Shown: positions 16,419 through 24,615 of the stretch, piece by piece | How positions within the stretch are numbered: the first letter of the stretch is position 1 | How the letters are laid out: every line of letters starts with the position of its first letter | DNA from: CAVVJA01 sp963801715 | GTDB taxonomy: Bacteria > Actinomycetota > Actinomycetes > Mycobacteriales > Jatrophihabitantaceae | NCBI GenBank assembly: GCA_963801715.1 | Contig: CAWDGB010000014.1 | Span: 124,001 to 188,000 of the forward strand | Length of the DNA stretch: 64,000 nt | Reading direction: 5' to 3' | The notes under the pieces: model-generated | Told to the model about the DNA's origin: nothing | Databases searched by the model: none | What the model saw: only the letters and a program-made list of their open reading frames with translations | Program-made: the position numbers and the translations under genes

Positions 16419-18752
16419 GTGACTGAAACTTTGCGCCTGCCGGTCCTGTCGCTGACGGACCAGGTGGTGCTTCCCGGCATGGTCGTGCCGGTGGAGTTGG
16501 ACGAAGCGGCCCAAGCAGCCATCGACGCTGCGCGGGCTGGCGCCGAGGGGCAACTGCTGCTCGCGCCGCGCCTGGACGACCGCTACCCCTCGTTCGGGGC
16601 AGTGGCCACGATCGAGCAGCTCGGCCGGCTGCCCGGCGGGAAGCCCGCCGCGGTGCTGCGCGCCGAGGCTCGCGCCCGGATCGGGTCCGGGGTGACCGGA
16701 CCCGGCGCCGCGCTGTGGGTCGCGGCCGAGATCGTCGAGCCGCCGCAGCCGACGGAGCGGGCGGTAGAGCTTGCGGCCGAATACAAGGCGCTCGTCGTAG
16801 CGACCCTGCAGCGCCGCAACGCCTGGCAGATCATCGACACCGTCGAGTCCATCACGGATCCCTCGGCGCTCGTCGATACGGCGGGATGGGCCGCCTACCT
16901 CACCCTGGCTCAGAAGCGCCAGCTGCTCGAGACGCCCGACGTCGAGGAGCGCCTCGCGGCGGCTATCGCCTGGACGCGTGACCACCTCGCCGAGGTCGAG
17001 GTGGCCGACAAGATCCGGGACGACGTTCGCGACGGCATGGAGAAGAACCAACGCGAGTTCCTGCTCCGCCAGCAGCTCGCCGCGATCCGTAAAGAGCTCG
17101 GCGAGGACGAGCCGGATGGCGCCCAGGACTACCGTGCGCGGGTCGAGGCCGCATCGCTGCCAGACAACGTGCGCGAGGCCGCGTTGCGCGAGGTGGGTCG
17201 TCTGGAGCGGGCCAGCGATCAGAGTCCGGAATCGGGCTGGATCCGCACGTGGTTGGACACCGTCCTGGAGCTTCCGTGGAATCAGCGAACCCGGGACAAT
17301 ACCGACGTTCGCGCGGCTCGCGGCGTTCTTGACGCCGATCACCACGGACTGCAGGACGTCAAGGATCGCATTGTCGAGTATCTGGCCGTGCGGGCCCGCC
17401 GGGTGCAGCGGGGACTAGAGGTCGTCGGCGGTCGCGGTTCCGGCGCTGTCCTGGTGCTGGTTGGACCTCCCGGAGTAGGTAAGACCTCGCTCGGTGAGAG
17501 TGTCGCGCGTGCCCTCGGGCGCAAGTTCGTGCGGGTTTCTCTCGGCGGTGTTCGCGACGAGGCCGAGATCCGGGGACACCGTCGGACCTACGTTGGCGCG
17601 CTGCCAGGGCGGATCGTGCGGGCAGTCGGCGAGGCCGGCTCGATGAATCCGGTGCTGCTTCTCGACGAGATCGACAAGGTTGGCGCCGACTACCGGGGTG
17701 ACCCGGCCGCGGCGTTGCTCGAGGTACTGGACCCGGCGCAGAACCACACTTTCCGTGATCACTACCTGGATCTGGACCTCGATCTGTCCGATGTGCTGTT
17801 CATCGCTACGGCCAACGTCGTTGACACCATCCCGAGCGCACTGCTCGACCGCATGGAGATGGTGGCCCTCGACGGGTACACCGAAGACGACAAGGTCGCC
17901 ATCGCCCGTGAGTACCTGCTGCCACGCCAGCTGGACCGCGCTGCCCTGACGGCGGACGAGGTACAGATCACGGACGAGGCGTTGCGCGAGATGGCCGCCG
18001 ACTACACCCGTGAGGCCGGCGTCCGCCAGCTCGAACGGGCGATCGCCAAGGCCTTGCGGAAGGTGGCGACTCGCCTGGCTGACGGATCGGACGGCACGAG
18101 GCCGCTGATCATCGATCAGCCGGACCTGCGCGACTACCTGGGTCGGCCGCGGTTTACTCCCGAGACGGCCGAGCGGACGTCGGTGCCGGGCGTGGCTACC
18201 GGTCTGGCCGTGACTGGACAGGGTGGCGATGTGCTGTTCATAGAGGCAAACGCGACCGACGGCCGCGCTGGTCTGACGCTGACCGGGCAGCTCGGTGACG
18301 TCATGAAGGAGTCCGCGCAAATCGCGCTGTCCTACGTGCGGTCGCACGCCGGTGAGCTCGGCATTGATCCCACGACACTCGATCGCAGTGTGCACGTGCA
18401 CGTTCCTGCCGGCGCGGTTCCCAAGGACGGTCCGTCGGCCGGGGTCACCATGGTCACCGCGCTCACCTCTCTCGCGTCCGGACGACCTGTGCGCAGCGAC
18501 GTCGGAATGACCGGCGAGGTGACCCTTAACGGTCGGGTGCTGCCGATCGGGGGCGTCAAGCAAAAGCTGCTCGCCGCCCAGCGGGCAGGGCTCCGCGAGG
18601 TCTTCCTGCCCCAGCGCAACGAGCCCGATCTGGACGACGTGCCGGCCGAGGTTCTGCAGACGCTGCAGATCCATTTGGTGGGCGACGTTGCCGAGATCTT
18701 GGCGACGGCGCTCGAGACAAACGGCGCAACCGAACAGCGGCCCGCCGCCTGA
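16419..18752 (+). CDS. lon: ATP-dependent protease La (Lon)
   Basis: Lon is a cytoplasmic AAA+ serine protease that degrades misfolded and regulatory proteins. The 777-residue chain has the N-terminal substrate domain (LPVLSLTDQVVLPGMVVPVEL; about 1-200), a helical linker, the AAA+ module (Walker A GPPGVGKTS near 348-356, Walker B LLLDEIDK, sensor IATAN) and the C-terminal protease domain with the Ser-Lys dyad (Ser in PKDGPSAGVT near 670, Lys in GGVKQKLLAAQ near 713). The GTG at 16419 is preferred: the frame is open from 16383, but that segment is the HAIR operator. Heat-shock control by HspR is expected. A strong bidirectional terminator follows. Confidence 0.96.
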   Translation: MTETLRLPVLSLTDQVVLPGMVVPVELDEAAQAAIDAARAGAEGQLLLAPRLDDRYPSFGAVATIEQLGRLPGGKPAAVLRAEARARIGSGVTGPGAALWVAAEIVEPPQPTERAVELAAEYKALVVATLQRRNAWQIIDTVESITDPSALVDTAGWAAYLTLAQKRQLLETPDVEERLAAAIAWTRDHLAEVEVADKIRDDVRDGMEKNQREFLLRQQLAAIRKELGEDEPDGAQDYRARVEAASLPDNVREAALREVGRLERASDQSPESGWIRTWLDTVLELPWNQRTRDNTDVRAARGVLDADHHGLQDVKDRIVEYLAVRARRVQRGLEVVGGRGSGAVLVLVGPPGVGKTSLGESVARALGRKFVRVSLGGVRDEAEIRGHRRTYVGALPGRIVRAVGEAGSMNPVLLLDEIDKVGADYRGDPAAALLEVLDPAQNHTFRDHYLDLDLDLSDVLFIATANVVDTIPSALLDRMEMVALDGYTEDDKVAIAREYLLPRQLDRAALTADEVQITDEALREMAADYTREAGVRQLERAIAKALRKVATRLADGSDGTRPLIIDQPDLRDYLGRPRFTPETAERTSVPGVATGLAVTGQGGDVLFIEANATDGRAGLTLTGQLGDVMKESAQIALSYVRSHAGELGIDPTTLDRSVHVHVPAGAVPKDGPSAGVTMVTALTSLASGRPVRSDVGMTGEVTLNGRVLPIGGVKQKLLAAQRAGLREVFLPQRNEPDLDDVPAEVLQTLQIHLVGDVAEILATALETNGATEQRPAA

Positions 18753-18764
18753 CCTAGCTCCGTT

Positions 18765-18803
18765 CCGCGAGGATTCGCCATCCGATCTGGCGAGTCCTCG
18801 CGG
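18765..18803. terminator. Bidirectional terminator between lon and the GH15 gene
   Basis: Arms at 18765-18780 (CCGCGAGGATTCGCCA) and 18788-18803 (TGGCGAGTCCTCGCGG) pair over 16 positions with one mismatch around a 7-base loop. The hairpin sits between the two converging stops (18752 and 18811). Confidence 0.78.
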
Positions 18804-18810
18804 CGTGCGG

Positions 18811-20730
18811 TCAGTCCGGGTGGGGGCCCAACGTGTCGCCGAGAGCATCCTCCTCGCTCTCGTGGCTGATCACGTGGAGCACGGCGTTGATCAACGCGAG
18901 GTGGGTGAACGCCTGCGGGAAGTTGCCCAGCTGATGTCCGGTGTGCGGATCGATCTCCTCCGCGTAGAGCTCGAGTGGTCCAGCGAACGACAGCAGCTTC
19001 GCGCACAGCTCTCGGGCCCGCTCATGCTCGCCGATCTCCGACAGAGCCGACACCAGCCAGAACGAGCAGATCGTGAACGAACCCTCCTCGCCGCTGAAGC
19101 CATCGTCGATCTCGTCGACCTTGTAGCGGAGCACGAAGCCATCGACGGTCAGCTCGTCAGCGATGGCGATGACCGTGTTGCGGCAGATCGGATCATCCGG
19201 CGGCAGGAAGCGCAGCAACGGGGCGAGCAACGAGGAGGCGTCGAGGGCCGTCGTCTCGTAGTGCTGCGTGAGCACACCACGCTCGTCGACGCCGTGGGCG
19301 AGGATGTCGGCTTTGATCTCGTCGGCGTGCATCTGCCACTCCGACGCCATAGCGTCCTGCCCGATGAGGGCGGCTAACTTCGCCCCCCGATCCAGTGCGA
19401 CCCAACACATGATCTTCGACGACGTGAAGTGCCGTAGGGGGCCGCGCACCTCCCAGATTCCGGCGTCGGGTTCTCGCCAGTGTTTGAGCGCTGCGTTGAT
19501 CTGCTTGGACAGAATCGGCCAGATGCGGCCGTCGAGGTGATCGGCATTCTTCGCGTGTAGGTACACCGAATCCAGCAACGCACCCCAGACGTCGTGCTGA
19601 TGTTGCGCGTAAGCCGCGTTGCCGACCCGAACCGGCCGCGAGTTCGCGTAACCGCCGAGGTGGTCGAGTTCTTGTTCGACGAGCTCTCGTTCGCCAGCTA
19701 CCCCGTACATGATCTGCAGGTCTTCGTCGCCGGTGGCCACATCCGCGATGAAGGAGAGGAAGTCGATCGCTTCCCAGTCGAAGCCGAGGGAGTACATCGC
19801 CCACAGGGCGAACGTGGTGTCACGGATCCAGGTGTAGCGGTAGTCGTAGTTGCGCTCGCCGCCGAGGGTCTCCGGGAGCGACGTCGTGGCGGCCGCGGCG
19901 ATGGCCCCAGTCGGTGCGAAGGTGAGTCCTTTGAGCGTCAAGGCGCTCCGCTGCAAGTAGCTCCGCCATGGATGGTCCGGGAACTGCCCACGTGCGAGCC
20001 AGTGTTGCCAGTGGTGCGCTGTCCACACCTGCCGCCGGTACGCGTCGTCATAGTCCAGCGGAGGCTCCTTGCCTCCCCACGACAAGGCGAGGTACCGGAC
20101 GTCGCCCTCCTTCAGCAAGGTGCGGGTTGCCGCCCGTCCGCCTTCGAAACCAAGCCGCATGTCCGTGGTCAGAGTGAGCTTGATGTCCGAACCGACCCAC
20201 TCGCTTACGCCCTGGTGGTAGACGTGCTCGGTGTAGGACCAGTTAGCCGTTTGACGGCCGTAGTCGTAGACCGGTTCGCATTCGCTGATCGTCTGCACTT
20301 CGCCGGAGACGCAGCGGATCGTTCGTAGCAGGATGTGCTCGGCGTCGTAGTCGGTCGGTGTGCGGCGGTGCGTGTGCGAGAGCTCCGTCTCATGGCGCCA
20401 TGGACCGACCAGCAGCGCGTCGCGCACGATGATCCATCCGTTGGCCGTGCCCCAGCTCGTCTCGAGAATCATCGTCCCCGGCAGGTAACGCCGAGCGGCC
20501 GGAACCGTGACGTCGGCCGGCGCGACTCGGAAGCTGCCCGCGTGGCGGCCGAGAAGCCCGCCAAACACGCTCGGGGAGTCCAGTCGTGGCAGGCACATCC
20601 AGTGCACGGACCCCCCGGGTGACACGAGGGCGAGCGCCTCGCCGTCGGAAAGGAAGCCGTAGTCGCCGATCGGGACCGTCTTCGGTGCGGTCGTGATCGA
20701 GCGCGCGCTCCGGCCGTTATATCCGTCCAT
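18811..20730 (-). CDS. Glycoside hydrolase family 15 protein, probable trehalase
   Basis: The 639-residue protein is a cytoplasmic GH15 (alpha/alpha)6-barrel enzyme very like the mycobacterial trehalase Rv2402. It has an N-terminal beta-sandwich region (IGDYGFLSDGEALALVSPGGSVHWMCLPRLDSP split over residues about 20-55), then the barrel with NYDYRYTWIRDTTFALWAMY, GERELVEQELDHLGGYANSRPVR, HFTSSKIMCWVALDRG and the catalytic-glutamate region SGEEGSFTICSFWLVSAL, ending in LGNFPQAFTHLALINAV. Expected reaction: hydrolysis of trehalose to two glucoses, though glucoamylase-like activity is not excluded. ATG at 20730 is preferred over an upstream TTG at 20796, which would overlap the PAP2 gene. It follows that gene on the same strand. 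Confidence 0.86.
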   Translation of the reverse strand: MDGYNGRSARSITTAPKTVPIGDYGFLSDGEALALVSPGGSVHWMCLPRLDSPSVFGGLLGRHAGSFRVAPADVTVPAARRYLPGTMILETSWGTANGWIIVRDALLVGPWRHETELSHTHRRTPTDYDAEHILLRTIRCVSGEVQTISECEPVYDYGRQTANWSYTEHVYHQGVSEWVGSDIKLTLTTDMRLGFEGGRAATRTLLKEGDVRYLALSWGGKEPPLDYDDAYRRQVWTAHHWQHWLARGQFPDHPWRSYLQRSALTLKGLTFAPTGAIAAAATTSLPETLGGERNYDYRYTWIRDTTFALWAMYSLGFDWEAIDFLSFIADVATGDEDLQIMYGVAGERELVEQELDHLGGYANSRPVRVGNAAYAQHQHDVWGALLDSVYLHAKNADHLDGRIWPILSKQINAALKHWREPDAGIWEVRGPLRHFTSSKIMCWVALDRGAKLAALIGQDAMASEWQMHADEIKADILAHGVDERGVLTQHYETTALDASSLLAPLLRFLPPDDPICRNTVIAIADELTVDGFVLRYKVDEIDDGFSGEEGSFTICSFWLVSALSEIGEHERARELCAKLLSFAGPLELYAEEIDPHTGHQLGNFPQAFTHLALINAVLHVISHESEEDALGDTLGPHPD

Positions 20731-20788
20731 GATCGCCAGCATGAGGCACGCGGACCCTAGCGACAAGCTTCCCGGCTGTCGATGGACC

Positions 20789-21643
20789 TCAGTCAAATGT
20801 GGCGGTCGCGGGCTCGCTATCCAGGCTGGTGACCGGGATCTGGGCGCGGCGTACCGATACGTAGCGGCCCAGCCGAATCGCTCGGTCCTGCAGGACGATC
20901 ACGAAGCCGAGCAGCGCGGACGCGACGATTCCGTCCAGCCAGAAGTGGTTCGCGGTGGCGACCACGACGAACACCGTCGCGATCGCGTGTCCCACGCCGA
21001 GCCAGCGCCAGCGGCTGGTGGTGAGCGTCCAGGCCGCTATGGCGACGAGCACGGCCCAGCCAACGTGCACCGACGGCATCGCCGATAGCTGGTCAGGACC
21101 TACCGCGCTCAAGGCGGCATACACCGACTGGCCGTACTGCGCGGCGGTGTCGACGAATCCGAACTCTGGCAGCAGACGTGGCGGGGCGACAGGCAGGAGT
21201 TGGACGAGCAGGCACGACGCGGTGAGCAAGACGATCGTCGTGCGCCAGTACGCGTAGCGATCTCGGTGGCGAAGGAACGTCCACAGCAGTAGGACGAACA
21301 ACGCCGCGAAGTGCATCGTCGCGTAGTAGACGTTGATCATCTCAACCAGCCAAGGATGCCCGGTGACCAGATCCTGCGCACGAATCTCGCTAGGTAGGTG
21401 CCAGTCCCGCTCTACGCGCACTATCCATCGGGCCCGCGCGAAAGCTCCCTCCGTATGCTGCAGCGAGGTGGTGCCCGCGAACTGCCAGAGGGCGTACAGC
21501 CCGGCCAGGACGCCTGTCTCGCGCGCAAACGGAGCGACCGACTTGAGCACGCCGGCGCCGGACGATCGGAACAGCAGCGTCAGCCCGAACAGGACCGCGC
21601 TCAGGATGGCCGCGTCGCGCCAGGACAGCGCGATGTTGGCCAT
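20789..21643 (-). CDS. PAP2-superfamily membrane protein (Aur1/Ipt1-type)
   Basis: A 284-residue polytopic membrane protein. Hydrophobic helices include AAILSAVLFGLTLLF, FAALFVLLLWTFL, TTIVLLTASCLLVQLLPV and AVLVAIAAWTLTTS. Lipid-phosphatase motifs are VAPPRLLPEFGF, SAMPSVHVGWAVL (motif 2, S/H) and TANHFWLDGIVAS (motif 3, H/D), the pattern of inositolphosphotransferase-like PAP2 proteins. It may dephosphorylate or transfer a polar head group on membrane lipids; the substrate cannot be told. It lies upstream of the GH15 gene with a 58-base gap and may be co-transcribed with it. Confidence 0.82.
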   Translation of the reverse strand: MANIALSWRDAAILSAVLFGLTLLFRSSGAGVLKSVAPFARETGVLAGLYALWQFAGTTSLQHTEGAFARARWIVRVERDWHLPSEIRAQDLVTGHPWLVEMINVYYATMHFAALFVLLLWTFLRHRDRYAYWRTTIVLLTASCLLVQLLPVAPPRLLPEFGFVDTAAQYGQSVYAALSAVGPDQLSAMPSVHVGWAVLVAIAAWTLTTSRWRWLGVGHAIATVFVVVATANHFWLDGIVASALLGFVIVLQDRAIRLGRYVSVRRAQIPVTSLDSEPATATFD

Positions 21644-21667
21644 ACGCTCACTATGCCTGGTCTGCGG

Positions 21668-22567
21668 CTAAGACGCGCCGGCACCGTTGAGTCGGGTCAG
21701 CAGCCACCTTGGGGACACGGCGGCGACGCCCGGATCCAGCTGATCTCGTAACTGTCGGTCGGCGCTTACCACGACAACTTGCTCGCCGCGCGACCGGCTT
21801 TGCGTGGCCAGCCGGACGACGTCGGTGTCGGCGTCCCGCGGGCTGGCGTGAATGCTCAACGAGGCGATCCACCATGGAGGTGCCTCGCCAACGGGATCGT
21901 CCTTGACCTGCCGTGCCTTACCCTCGACGACGAGCATGACCCGCGGGAGCAAGACGGGGAATCGCCCGGCATCGGCTCCGGTCGGCAGCTCGTGCGCCGG
22001 AAGACCGTCCCTGACAAGCGGTGCCAGTTCATCACGCAGCCGCCGTGTCGCGCCTAGCCGGTCACGCCACCATCCATCAGGTCGAGATCCCACGACGTTG
22101 GCCGCATCGATAACCAGGGTGAGCGGGCGAACCGGATGACGCACTTCAGGCCATGTGCGGGCGAATCCGGGGTGCAGTGGTAAATGATCGATGCCGGCCT
22201 CTGGCCACCACCGGATTTCCGTACTCTCCGCATTCACCGAACGCGGTTCGATGGACGTCCGCGGACGTGCGGCAACCGTTGTGTAGGACCATCCGCCGTG
22301 ATCGTCGACCGTCAACGCGACGGGCGCCACGGATGCGTCGTCGATATCTGCTTCTTCCTTGGCCTCACGCAGGGCCGACGTGACAACGTCCTCGTGGCTG
22401 TCCCGGGCACCGCCGGGCACCCCCCAGGTGCCGCCTTCGTGGGTCCAGGGCGCCCGGTGCTGGAGGACGAAGTCGTGGTCGGCGTTGACGAGCAGGCCCG
22501 CAGCGCCGAACCGCCCCCAATGGCGGTGACCCAGCGCACACTGCACCCAGCCATCGCCGTCGCCCAT
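21668..22567 (-). CDS. NUDIX hydrolase fused to a NYN/PIN-like domain
   Basis: The 299-residue product has two parts. Residues about 1-135 are a NUDIX domain (GAAGLLVNADHDFVLQHRA, WGVPGG, then the box GARDSHEDVVTSALREAKEEADI, which lacks the usual final Gly). Residues about 150-299 resemble a NYN/PIN-like nuclease fold: LTLVIDAANVVGSRPDG, VMLVVEGKARQ, DADTDVVRLA and VVVVSADRQLRDQL, with acidic residues in the expected places. NUDIX proteins clean up nucleotide diphosphate derivatives; the C-terminal half suggests RNA or nucleotide work. ATG at 22567 was chosen since the upstream 57 codons are Arg/Pro/Ser-rich and lie in the divergent promoter region. Substrate unknown. Confidence 0.8.
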   Translation of the reverse strand: MGDGDGWVQCALGHRHWGRFGAAGLLVNADHDFVLQHRAPWTHEGGTWGVPGGARDSHEDVVTSALREAKEEADIDDASVAPVALTVDDHGGWSYTTVAARPRTSIEPRSVNAESTEIRWWPEAGIDHLPLHPGFARTWPEVRHPVRPLTLVIDAANVVGSRPDGWWRDRLGATRRLRDELAPLVRDGLPAHELPTGADAGRFPVLLPRVMLVVEGKARQVKDDPVGEAPPWWIASLSIHASPRDADTDVVRLATQSRSRGEQVVVVSADRQLRDQLDPGVAAVSPRWLLTRLNGAGAS

Positions 22568-22764
22568 GTGCGGTCCCTGCTGCTGCAGCTTGCTCGAAGG
22601 CGGCGCCGACCCGCCAGGTCGCCTCACGGCGAAGGGCCGCTCGCAGCGGCGAATGTGGGACCGGGGGCCATGGATCGGGCCGACGCCGTGTTCCACGTTA
22701 CGCGAGGTGAGACGGCAGGCGCTTCGAGTCGCCGACATGGATGTTGGCTCCTTATCGTGGTTGC

Positions 22765-23442
22765 GTGAAGCGACACGAACACGGGGGCGCCGAGCGCCGG
22801 GACCCGGTGGTGGGGCGGGTGCACCGGCCTGTCCTCGTTGCCGACATCACGGCCCTGATCGATGCGGCGGGCGGTGCGAACTCCTCGTCGCACGAACAGG
22901 TCGCCCATGCGACGGCGATGGCCGTCGTATCGGCCGGCGTCGCGCAGCCGTCGGATTCGGCGCAATCGCTGATCACGCTCGCCGATGTCGTGGGCCTGGA
23001 CACGTTAGCCGCTTTGTGGAGCGATGCTGATCCGGTGAGCTTGCCCGGCGCCCTGTGGTCGTTGTACTTGTTACGGGAGTGGTGTCAAGGCCAACCTGAC
23101 GCTGTCTGTCGGTTGTGGCGGGCCGGAGCGCCGCGCGCCGCCGTTGACGCGGTGATTGCCGGCTGCGCGGAGGACGCCAATGAGCAGGACGTACGCCGGA
23201 CCGTTGACGATATCCTCGCCGGAATCTGCGAAAGCGATGCCGCGCTCGCCCTCGACCGGGCGGCCGCGTTCTACCGGGTGATCGCGGAAGGACGTCGAGA
23301 GCGGTCGGCCGACGACACGGTGTGCTGGCCGGATATGGATTCCCGGCCGCCCAACCCACGACACCTGGCTGACCGGAACGACGCCACTGCAGCCAACCTT
23401 GCCGCGGCGGCTCGGCTGTGGCGGATGGGCGCGCTCGCTTAG
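22765..23442 (+). CDS. Conserved-looking hypothetical protein, Ala-rich and helical
   Basis: The 225-residue product is not recognised with confidence. It looks wholly helical and soluble: RPVLVADITALIDAAGG, SSSHEQVAHATAMAVVSAGV, ALWSLYLLREWCQ, RLWRAGAPRAAVDAVIAGCAE and NLAAAARLWRMGALA. No signal peptide, transmembrane segment or metal site is visible. GTG at 22765 is preferred to the ATG at 22741. It runs divergently from the NUDIX gene and just before the DUF4192 gene on the same strand, so the two may share a transcript. Codon use (strong GC3) is typical of the neighbours, which supports a real gene. Confidence 0.72.
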   Translation: MKRHEHGGAERRDPVVGRVHRPVLVADITALIDAAGGANSSSHEQVAHATAMAVVSAGVAQPSDSAQSLITLADVVGLDTLAALWSDADPVSLPGALWSLYLLREWCQGQPDAVCRLWRAGAPRAAVDAVIAGCAEDANEQDVRRTVDDILAGICESDAALALDRAAAFYRVIAEGRRERSADDTVCWPDMDSRPPNPRHLADRNDATAANLAAAARLWRMGALA

Positions 23443-23548
23443 CACAACCGGCCGACTGTCTGCGCTCTTGCTGTCAACAGGTACGCCCTCTGTCCACAGG
23501 GAAGCTGATTCGCCCCACCGGCTGAGCGCTGCACCCGACACTCGGTTC

Positions 23549-24583
23549 ATGCCGCACGCCACTGAGCCGCAAACCGTCTTCCGTGTTCGAAGCCCCGGGG
23601 ACCTTATCGATCTGATTCCCTATCTGCTCGGCTTTCACCCTCGGTCGAGCCTGGTCCTGATCGGGCTTCACGAGGGACGGGTTGCGGCGACCGCTCGCGC
23701 CGACCTAGCCGACATCGCCGCCAGGCAGGTCCAGCTTTCCGAAACGATCCAGCTGGTCATCAGGAGCAAGGCCGATCAGCTGATAGCTGCGATCTACGAC
23801 GATCGGGCCCGAAATGGCCCGAATGACTCCACGACCCATCGCGACACTATTCACGCGCTGGGCCGGCTGGCGGACAGCGCCGGCCTTCGGCTGGCTGACG
23901 CGTTGCTCGTTGCGCGCGGGCGATGGCGGTCCTATCTGTGCGAGGACGAGCAGTGCTGCCCGCCGAACGGCACCCCTCTGGCCGGCGATGCATCCGTGGC
24001 GGCCGCGACCGCCACCTATGCCGGATTAGTGGCGCTCCCGGATCGTTCGGATGTAACGGCTTTGCTGGATCCGTTGCCTGCCGAGCGGCGCGACTCCCTC
24101 GAGCCCCTCATTGCGCATTACGAAAATTCCGCGGCAGCGGCCATTCTGGACGGGTGCTCGCCGCGCCATCAGCGGTCGGTGAAGCGCGCACTGTTCGCCG
24201 CTGCCCGCGATGGCGACCGTGCGCTGTTCCCGGGCCAGTCCGGCTGTGTGCCGGACGAGGATGTGTGCCGCTTCGCCGTCGCGTTGGTCGACACGCCCAT
24301 TCGTGACGCCGTGTGGATCGCAACCGAGCGGCGCCAGCTCGACGGCAGGGCGCTCTGGCGCGAGATCGCCCGGCGCGCGCCGCAACCGTACGATGCCGCC
24401 CCGCTGTTTCTGTACGGCTGGGTCTGCTGGCGCGACGGAAATGGCGTATTGGCTGCCCTGGCGGCGGAGCGAGCCTTAGCAAGCGACCCAGCCTACCGAG
24501 CCGCCGATCTGTTACTCGGCGCGGTCAGGCACGGTCTTGACCCGCGCCGGACGCCACGGCTCCGACTACCACGGCCAGCATGA
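23549..24583 (+). CDS. DUF4192 domain-containing protein
   Basis: The 344-residue protein has the hallmark N-terminus of the actinobacterial DUF4192 family: VFRVRSPGDLIDLIPYLLGF, then HPRSSLVLIGL, followed by ARADLAD and the Cys-containing RWRSYLCEDEQCCPPNGTPL. The C-terminal third (APLFLYGWVCWRDGNGVLAALAAERALASDPAYRAADLL, split over residues about 285-325) resembles a TPR-like helical region. The family has no known biochemical role. ATG at 23549 is the family start; the open frame upstream overlaps the preceding gene. Confidence 0.85.
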   Translation: MPHATEPQTVFRVRSPGDLIDLIPYLLGFHPRSSLVLIGLHEGRVAATARADLADIAARQVQLSETIQLVIRSKADQLIAAIYDDRARNGPNDSTTHRDTIHALGRLADSAGLRLADALLVARGRWRSYLCEDEQCCPPNGTPLAGDASVAAATATYAGLVALPDRSDVTALLDPLPAERRDSLEPLIAHYENSAAAAILDGCSPRHQRSVKRALFAAARDGDRALFPGQSGCVPDEDVCRFAVALVDTPIRDAVWIATERRQLDGRALWREIARRAPQPYDAAPLFLYGWVCWRDGNGVLAALAAERALASDPAYRAADLLLGAVRHGLDPRRTPRLRLPRPA

Positions 24584-24593
24584 CGACCGCGCG

Positions 24594-24609
24594 TGCCGCC
24601 AGCGCGGCA
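24594..24609. terminator. Small hairpin between converging DUF4192 and gltD
   Basis: TGCCGC, loop CAGC, GCGGCA, a perfect 6-bp stem between the stops at 24583 and 24616. No T tract; the position between converging genes is the main support. Confidence 0.35.
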
Positions 24610-24615
24610 GGAGCA

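Noticed and set aside
17415..18848. 477-codon minus-strand frame
   Set aside because: Antisense shadow of lon.
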